From Eumeta japonica (Eukaryota > Arthropoda > Insecta > Lepidoptera > Psychidae), in the NCBI GenBank assembly GCA_005406025.1, contig BGZK01000220.1, positions 310,001 to 374,000 on the forward strand: a DNA stretch of 64,000 nucleotides, written 5' to 3'. Within the stretch, counting starts at the first letter, position 1; every line of letters begins with the position of its first letter. Position numbers and translations under genes: made by a program. This document shows positions 57,650 to 64,000 of this stretch, in pieces. The notes beneath the pieces are model-generated. The model was given only the letters and a program-made list of their open reading frames with translations. It made no database searches and was not told the DNA's origin.

Positions 57650-59335
57650 GCATTCCTGAAGAAATAAACAATCATTGTCTCACTCCACCTGAATCTATCC
57701 AGGTTAATATATCAGATTTAACTTATTTTGAATTTCTCAAATGTAATAATTCTACTTTTAGTATCAAATGTGTAATCCAAGCAAATATGTCTAAGATAAT
57801 TCGTTCCCTCAAATCAAATGTTTTGGGCAGTGACAAGATCTTGTTAGACATGCTTCTGCTAACTCTAAATCTTTAGATGCAATAACTTTCATTGTAAATA
57901 GATCGATCCTTGCGTCAACCTTTCCGCATCAGTGGAGGACAGCAATCATTCGGCTTTTTACCAAAAAATGCAAACCCTCAACTTATAAAGATCTTCGACC
58001 AATCAGTATCTTGTGCTGCTTATCGAAAATTATTGAGAAAATCATTTATTTACAGCTTACCACTTATTTGGAAGCTCAAGGCATACTCCCGCAGGCCCAG
58101 TCCGTTTTTCGCAAAAATCGAAACACTGCCACTGCTCTGATAGATATTTGTAGGAATATTCTAGAGGCTCAGGATGCCGGAATGGGAACAATACTAGTTT
58201 TGCTTAATTTTTCTCGTTCTTTTGATACAGCAAATATATCTCTGCTCCTTTCAAAGATATCATATTACGGCATCGACGCTCCGACTGTGAGATGGTTTGA
58301 CAATTATTTGTCAAATCGATGTCAGTTAGTGGAAGTGCGCAATGGCAACGGCTCCGTATCCCTCTCATCTCTATGAGCGGTTACACGGGGTGTGCCATAG
58401 GGGTCTATTCTAGGGCGCTTCTTTATATTTTATATAGTGCTAACATTATAAGCTGTATAAAGACCTGTAAATACTATATTTATGCAAATGATTTACAATT
58501 GTATATTTCCTGTAGTCCAGAGAATCTGAATTTTGCAATAGACACGATAAATGCGGATTTATATAGAATATGTGAATGGTCCGTCAAAAAACTGCCTCAC
58601 GCTAAATCCCAGTAAATCAAAATTAAGATTCTGGCCTCTAGTCAACAAATTCATAAAATATATACACAGAAACCGTATATTATGCTTGACTCTGAGCTTA
58701 TAAAATACACTCAAGAAGCTTGTAGCTTATTATAGGTCCCAATGTAAGATTTGAAACTTACATTAGTGAGATTGTTCGCAACTGTTTTTGTCATTTAAAA
58801 ATACTCTATACAATGTGCAGTTACCTTAACATTAATCTTCACATGAGGTTAGTAGAATCACTTGTTTTGTCAAAGCTCAACTACTGTGATACTGTATATG
58901 GACCGCGCATTCGTGCATCAAGTAAAACTTTAATACACCGAGTCCAAAATGCCTGTGCTAGGTTTTGTTTCGATGTGCCGCTTCGAAGCCACGTGACACC
59001 GTTTTCGAATAATACAAGGATGCTAAATATGTCTTCTCGACGCTTTGTCCACTTTGCTGCCCTTCTTTTCGGCATTATATAATCAAGGACCCCTTCATAC
59101 TTATATGAAAAATTTACATGGTCATCTTCCAGTCGTTGTAATCGTCTTATCATTCTTATTCATGGAATCGCCGCATTTAGGGGCAGTTTTAAGTATGCCG
59201 CCTCCAAAGTATCAAAGTATTCCACCCCCATTGCGTAACCTCTCATCAACTCACTCTTTCAAGCATTCTTTAAATAAGTACATTTTGTCACTACAGTTGG
59301 ATGGCATTACCGATCACCTGTTGTAAAAATTCTTA
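57650..59335 (+). pseudogene. Decayed CR1/L2-like non-LTR retrotransposon ORF2 (endonuclease-RT linker, RT, C-terminus)
   Basis: Segments in order: linker with NISDLTYFEFLKCNNSTF (about 57700); QWRTAI-like start and LIKIF; RT 58011-58376 with CCLSKIIEKIIYLQL, QAQSVFRKNRNTATALID, VLLNFSRSFDTANISLLLSK and YGIDAPTVRWFDNYLSNR; 58390-58615 with YIYANDLQLYIS and NADLYRICEW; then VESLVLSKLNYCDTVYGPRI and RVQNACARFCFDVPLRSHVT (58850-59010); and SLFKHSLNKYIL-like end before the stop at 59324-59326. Frame changes break it at several places. The YxDD catalytic box reads YAND and the LDFSRAFD box reads LNFSRSFD, so two catalytic Asp are lost. CR1/L2 grouping is from the C-terminal wording and is tentative. 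Confidence 0.8.
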
Positions 59336-59755
59336 TCCTTAATAACTAGGAAAGAGAAGACACAATTTAAAAATAAAAAGAAACAAATGTGGAATTATTT
59401 TTATTATACGTTTACTTTAGACGTGGTTGTATACTGCTACTGATTTAAGAATGCGCGAAACGAGGTCCTTAACACTGCCTCCTTATTTTATGTGCACAAA
59501 ATTTCCGTTTGGCACCGTTATCAGCACTAATTATAAGCATGTATTCAGGGCCCGGCTGAAAATCAGCGCTGTGCCTCAGGCTGCAGCATTTTGCTGAGCT
59601 GGTCGCCCTTTCGGCCTTATGTTATTTATTTTTTTTTTAATTTTAATTTTTAAATGTATGTCTTAGTTAAGCTCATTTTAAGATGTCATACATGTCTTCC
59701 TTTTTGTTTATTTGAGGGCCGAATAAAGAATTATTATTATTATATAGATGACAAC
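59336..59755 (+). mobile_element. 3' UTR and TTA-repeat tail of the CR1/L2-like element
   Basis: 'cagggcccggctgaaaatca', 'ctgtgcctcaggctgcagc', 'gctgagctggtcgccctttc', then 'gggccgaataaagaattatt' and (ATT)n. A short microsatellite tail rather than poly-A suits CR1/L2-type LINEs. The link with the coding part is by continuity and orientation. Confidence 0.5.
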
Positions 59756-62700
59756 GTATGCAATTTTTTTTTTATAAATAAATATTATTTACTATTTTAC
59801 AGTGTCCAAGTGGCCTATTCTAAAAATTTTAAGTGTGATAGATAAATGTATAAAAAGAGAATATGCACAGTCGCATACTATGTTGAGGGTGATAAACGGC
59901 TCAAAATATACTTTTTGTCTCTGTCTCACATTTCACGACACCATTTTGCAGATCCACAGAAAAAGAAGGGAAGGAACATTATCTATCATCTGACATATAA
60001 ACCAAAATGGCATGATATACGATTCATTTTTAAATGCAAAAAAAAAAACAAGTAAAGATCATTTTCTTATTAGAAGACTAAGTTCTATTTTTTACTATTT
60101 ACACGCACTGTCCTAAAACAAGACATTAATGAAGTGGCTTAATATTGTGTTAAATCTTTTTATTGCTTTTTAGTGGAATACGCAAAGAACATAGTTTATT
60201 TTTCTTCATAATAAAGCTTAATGTAGTAATCACTTAAGATTAATATGAATCTTTCATTTCATGATGTCGGTGAAAATATACATCGAAGAACTTGATAATT
60301 TGTAAAGTATATAGAGAACAGTAATATAAAACTTTCTTGTTATTTATATAATAAAAGAAGATGACGATTAATTAAACATTAATATATTTTTGATGTACAT
60401 AGTACTTATATGTCGCAGAAGGAATTCGAACTCGCGTTCCTTAGTACCGTCCCCACCATGAAGAACCGAAAACAAGATGGCGTGCCGGCCGCACGCGCGC
60501 CGCTCGGGTCGTTCCGGCTTCCGTCGGTTTCCTTCGGTCGTTATGTAGTGACCACGTGACCATTCCGCCTCCGCCATCCAGCGGCGCAGCATGAAAACGC
60601 ACTGTACTTTAATGGATAAAATTGTTGGTTTTATGATTTCGCAGTCATAAATTTAATTTGCTAAAAAACAAATTCAAATATAGATAACATATATTTTTTT
60701 AATAGGTTCGATCTATTAAATGATTTCGTTTTAGAGGTAATTTTAAGATTGTATAAATATAAATAATGAATAAAAAAGGCGACTCCATTAGCATATGAAC
60801 AGTATCTATTGTTAAGCGACCAAACAATGTGACAACGCAAGAAATACAAGACCGGTGTTACTTAGATCTATTTCTTTTAAGTCGGTTTATATCTCGGCTT
60901 TTGATGCTACTTTAAATCAAGAAATTTAAAATACTTATCAAATACTCATTAAAATACGTGTCGAGCGCCTTTTATAAATAAACTAAATTTTGCTTATTGA
61001 AAATAAGAATATCGTCATTTTTTATCGCTTTTTACGGGTTATTTTTGTATTTCTTAACATTATATTTCGACGTGGTAACGGAAATGGCGACGAAATTGCA
61101 CTAAATGCAATGAGTGCTAAACTGTTTGTTTTAGCTTTAGCAGTCATTTACGGCTGTTTTTGAGTGCGGGCCTATGCATCTTCTCTTTTTTATAGATCAA
61201 TGAGTGTGACTTACGTAAATTAAGAAATAGACATTTACATCCATGAATCATTGTAACTAGTAATAAATAATAGCTATGTTCTATAGACCGCAATACTTTA
61301 TTTACCACACTTCGGTTCGAACTAACACGTGGCAGTTTGTTTTTATTGACATTAGTAACCACACCTATGTTATGAGACCTTTTTATTGGGGTTGTAAAGG
61401 AAATTTTGCAAATAAAACTCTTTGCAAACATCTTGATCATGGAATTAAATCGACAAAATCGTCAACATATAATGTATAATGTAAGGGTTCTGGTACTGAG
61501 CTCTGTGCCGTTCCTTCCGTAACTTAATCTCATTAGTCAGTCTTCCACTTTTACATGACAAATAGAAGATTTGTTTTCTCTCTCTCAGATAATCCTTGCG
61601 CCTGTTTTAAAAGGTCTATCACTGCATTAACGCAGTTTATGTAGTAGTATAAAATGTTTTAAAACATGAAAAACTCCCCTATAATCAATGCATGTATTTT
61701 TTTTTTTTGTATAAATTTTCAATTTTATCGTTGAAAACAATTAAATTGATCAAAAGATATCGTTGTAGATAAGTTCAAAAAATTGCTCTTTCAAAATAGC
61801 TTATAAACGTATTTCAAAAAAAAATCGTATTAGTTTTACATTTAAAAGAACCGCATCGAATTCGGTAAGTTTTTTCTTAAAAACACGCTGATGGTACGCA
61901 GTATCTAATTGTATATCAATAATTTAAAACTCGAAAACGTGAGCAATAATGTTTTCGTGCTTTTAAATCTCTTAATTAAATTTTGTTTTTTTTTTAAGAA
62001 AAAAAATTACTAACTTAGCTAAATTAGCCCTAAATTTTAAATTGGGGATTTTGCAATTATTTCCAATATTTATTAAATAATCAGATAAATACATTCCTAT
62101 TTATTGCAAGAAGCTCTTTATTTGATTTAATATATTCAGTTTATTTGGTATGTGACATGATGCACCTAAATTTCTTTTTTTCGTCCTTTAGTTTTCTCCT
62201 CTACAACACTAATCTATTTACACTTTATGTTCGTGATTAGGTGTCATAACTCTACGTGATGTAACATAGCAACATCTCCGTTTGTCAGATTCGAAGGAAT
62301 AACGCTGTTACAGTCAGACAGACAGAAACGAGAACGAACCTATAAGAATTCCATTTTTTCTTCGGGTATATGGATCTCTAAAAAACCAACCTTTTCAAAT
62401 GGTATAAAAGTATACACAAACGACCTTATGAATCAATTAACTTGTTAAAAAATTGAAACTCTATCGGGGAGGTAACCTACGACGCCCGCCAGACGCCAGA
62501 CGGAGGGCGGCTAAAGGAACGACTATCAGATAGGCGAGACGATATCCATACATATACGTATATAAAATGAACACTTCTTAGAAATACTACACTTTATGAA
62601 AACTTTTTTCCAAAGCTGTCGTCACTATAATAACGATCCAAAGTTTTATACTTCTACGCTTATTTGGCGATTTCGTCCAAATTTATACTCGCAAAAATAC

Positions 62701-63214
62701 TTTTTTTTTATTAGATATTTACATTGCATATATTATTTACAATAACTTCGTTTCCAGCCATTTTTGTATTCACAGTCATTGACTAGCCTAGTACTTAGTT
62801 GTTGTTTCATAGAACAATATTTTATATAATTGCTGCATGAAAACTATGACGAACATATTGTCATCCATGCTATCTACTCGATCAAAATAATATTTATTTA
62901 AATGATAATTTCTTCAACTAATAAAAAAATGTTATTAATGTCCGAACTTTTGTTTTATGTTTGATGGAAAATAACTTAAATTCCGTGGGAATTATAAGCT
63001 ATATACTCAGAGATTGCTATTAAAATGTGACTAGTGTTCTACATAGGGCACAGTATAAATTTCTGGAACTAGCCACTTACAAAAACCATATTTAAAAAGT
63101 AATTACTACATTTGAAAATTGAACTCTTTGGTTGTAGAATACGGTTTGTTTCATCTAACTATTAATTGTTTTTACATTCTGGCGTCGTTTTAAAAATTGC
63201 ATGTCTTCATCACT
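59756..63214. other. Intergenic AT-rich DNA
   Basis: One GC-rich patch lies at 60420-60600 (described separately). A SINE-like fragment at 62280-62400 ('cagtcagacagacagaaacg', minus orientation) may be related to the 1161-1582 repeat. A GC patch at 62465-62515 is too short to interpret. Short frames at 59802-60055 and 61144-61479 show no motif. No gene is supported. Confidence 0.35.
60420..60600. promoter_or_regulatory. GC-rich promoter-like island
   Basis: 'gaaaacaagatggcgtgccg' (YY1/Pho-like AAGATGGC), 'cacgcgcgccgctcgggtc', the palindromic E-box CACGTG in 'gtgaccacgtgaccattcc', and 'ccgcctccgccatcc' (another GGATGGCGG on the minus strand). This composition is typical of housekeeping-type promoters. 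No gene start is visible on either side, so the call is weak. Confidence 0.25.
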
Positions 63215-64000
63215 ATGGATTTAACTCGAGAAAATATTCGCCGTATGCTTTTTGACGATTTTAAATGTTATTTGATAGTCCAGCAGAGCCTCTTTCGGCT
63301 TTGAACTGCTTTTGGCGATAAAGTATCATGCAAGACGATTATTGATAACTGGTTTCCAGAATTCAAACGCGGTCGTGTCAAATTCAATGACAAATTTCAT
63401 AGCGATCGTCCGTCCACCATTGTGAATAACAAAAGCGTCGATGTTGTGTGCCGTATGATGAAACATACAGACACGTAACCTACCATGAGATTCGGATATC
63501 TGTAAGCATAGACATGAGTCAAATACAATCAATTTTATACAAACATTTGGTTATGAAAAAACTATGCTCACGGTGGATCCCACACAATTTGAATGAGGCT
63601 CAAAAAACAGACCGCGTCACTTGATGCAATGCCATGCTTACCAGATTCAAGAAAGGGGCGTCAAATTTGGTGTATGACATACTAACAGGTGACAAACTAT
63701 TGCTCCGACCCCAAAACAAAGCAGTAATTGACCGTATGGGTCTACCAAGCTGATGACACAACCAAATACCCAACCAAAGTAGGTCGCGAGTGCCTCTATG
63801 CAGATGATTGCTTCTTTTTTTAATAAAATTGGACACGTAGTTACTATTGCTTTGGATAATTGTTGTACCGTGAATAGTGATTGGTATACAACCATTTGTT
63901 TGCCTGAAGTTATTGACGAACTCCGTAAAAATAAACGTAAACATTGTATCATCTTGCACCACGACAATGCCAGTTGTCACACAGCCAAATAGACAAATGC
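63215..64000 (+). pseudogene. Mariner transposase, decayed and cut by the window end
   Basis: The ATG at 63215 begins MDLTRENIRRMLFDDFKCYL. A stop follows after about 30 codons (TGA near 63302). Then TAFGDKVSCKTIIDNWFPEF and KRGRVKFNDKFHSDRPSTI (helix-turn-helix region). Later segments in other frames: CSRWIPHNLNEAQK (WxPxxL, about 63570), LTGDKLLL-type first-Asp region (about 63685), YDCF-type, FFNKIGHVVTIALDNCCTVN (63810 onward), and LHHDNASCHTAK with the second catalytic Asp (63956-63991). The third Asp would lie beyond the window. Several stops and frame changes make it inactive. It is a different lineage from the 57 kb copy. Confidence 0.8.

Noticed and set aside
60368..60592. 74-codon minus frame starting MLRRWMAEAEWSRGH
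   Set aside because: Falls in a promoter-like GC patch; no motif and no downstream exon found.

Overview
The window is eukaryotic, AT-rich nuclear DNA, most likely from a moth or butterfly (Lepidoptera). Reasons: introns with GT..AG borders; the 'tacggaaccct'/'gtctgtctgtc' interspersed repeat family familiar from lepidopteran genomes; tRNA-derived SINE fragments; mariner, Ty1/copia, RTE-like and CR1-like elements; and no operon-like gene packing. The species call is inference. I find no rRNA, functional tRNA, CRISPR or prokaryotic feature.

The only gene-like host locus is at 440-3798 (+). It is a five-exon structure whose splice sites join in phase, starting with a SAM-domain-like N-terminus and ending in a segment rich in conserved aromatic/His/Arg residues (FHFLTHY, RFEAKH). 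It belongs, from memory, to an uncharacterised arthropod protein family that looks transposon-related. An in-frame stop in exon 2 and at least five small frameshifts in exon 5 make it a pseudogene as read.

From 3.8 to 25.6 kb the sequence is a gene desert. AT-rich stretches alternate with short GC/CpG-rich islands (about 5.8, 7.3, 11.0, 12.2, 16.1, 18.7, 20.4, 21.2, 22.5 and 23.4 kb). Small mobile remnants interrupt it: two palindromic MITEs (4364-4555, 12612-12859), 3' tails of an RTE-like retrotransposon (13.1, 18.2, 23.9, 24.2 kb), and a possible piggyBac-like remnant at 17.26-17.85 kb in which five near-identical 12-bp palindromes flank a small ORF. An 11-bp word, TAATGCTTTGT, occurs four times between 12.3 and 21.2 kb.

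A Ty1/copia retrotransposon on the minus strand fills 25617-30015. It has about 150-bp LTRs that are nearly identical, a primer-binding site, and recognisable gag, protease, integrase, reverse transcriptase and RNase H segments that are broken by small indels.

From 30 to 56.6 kb the desert resumes, with GC islands at 30.8, 31.6, 33.1, 41.2, 44.7, 46.9, 48.3-48.7, 51.4 and 54.5 kb. It also carries SINE fragments, a recurring degenerate 6-bp-period repeat at four places (36.9, 40.4, 47.6, 53.1 kb), and several strong hairpins (50.7, 51.2, 53.6 kb).

The right end is a transposon cluster: a decayed mariner on the minus strand (56.64-57.56 kb), a decayed CR1/L2-like non-LTR retrotransposon on the plus strand (57.65-59.76 kb), and a second mariner entering at 63215 and cut by the window end. 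No set of host genes can be seen working together. The window is best read as intergenic or regulatory DNA colonised by repeats.
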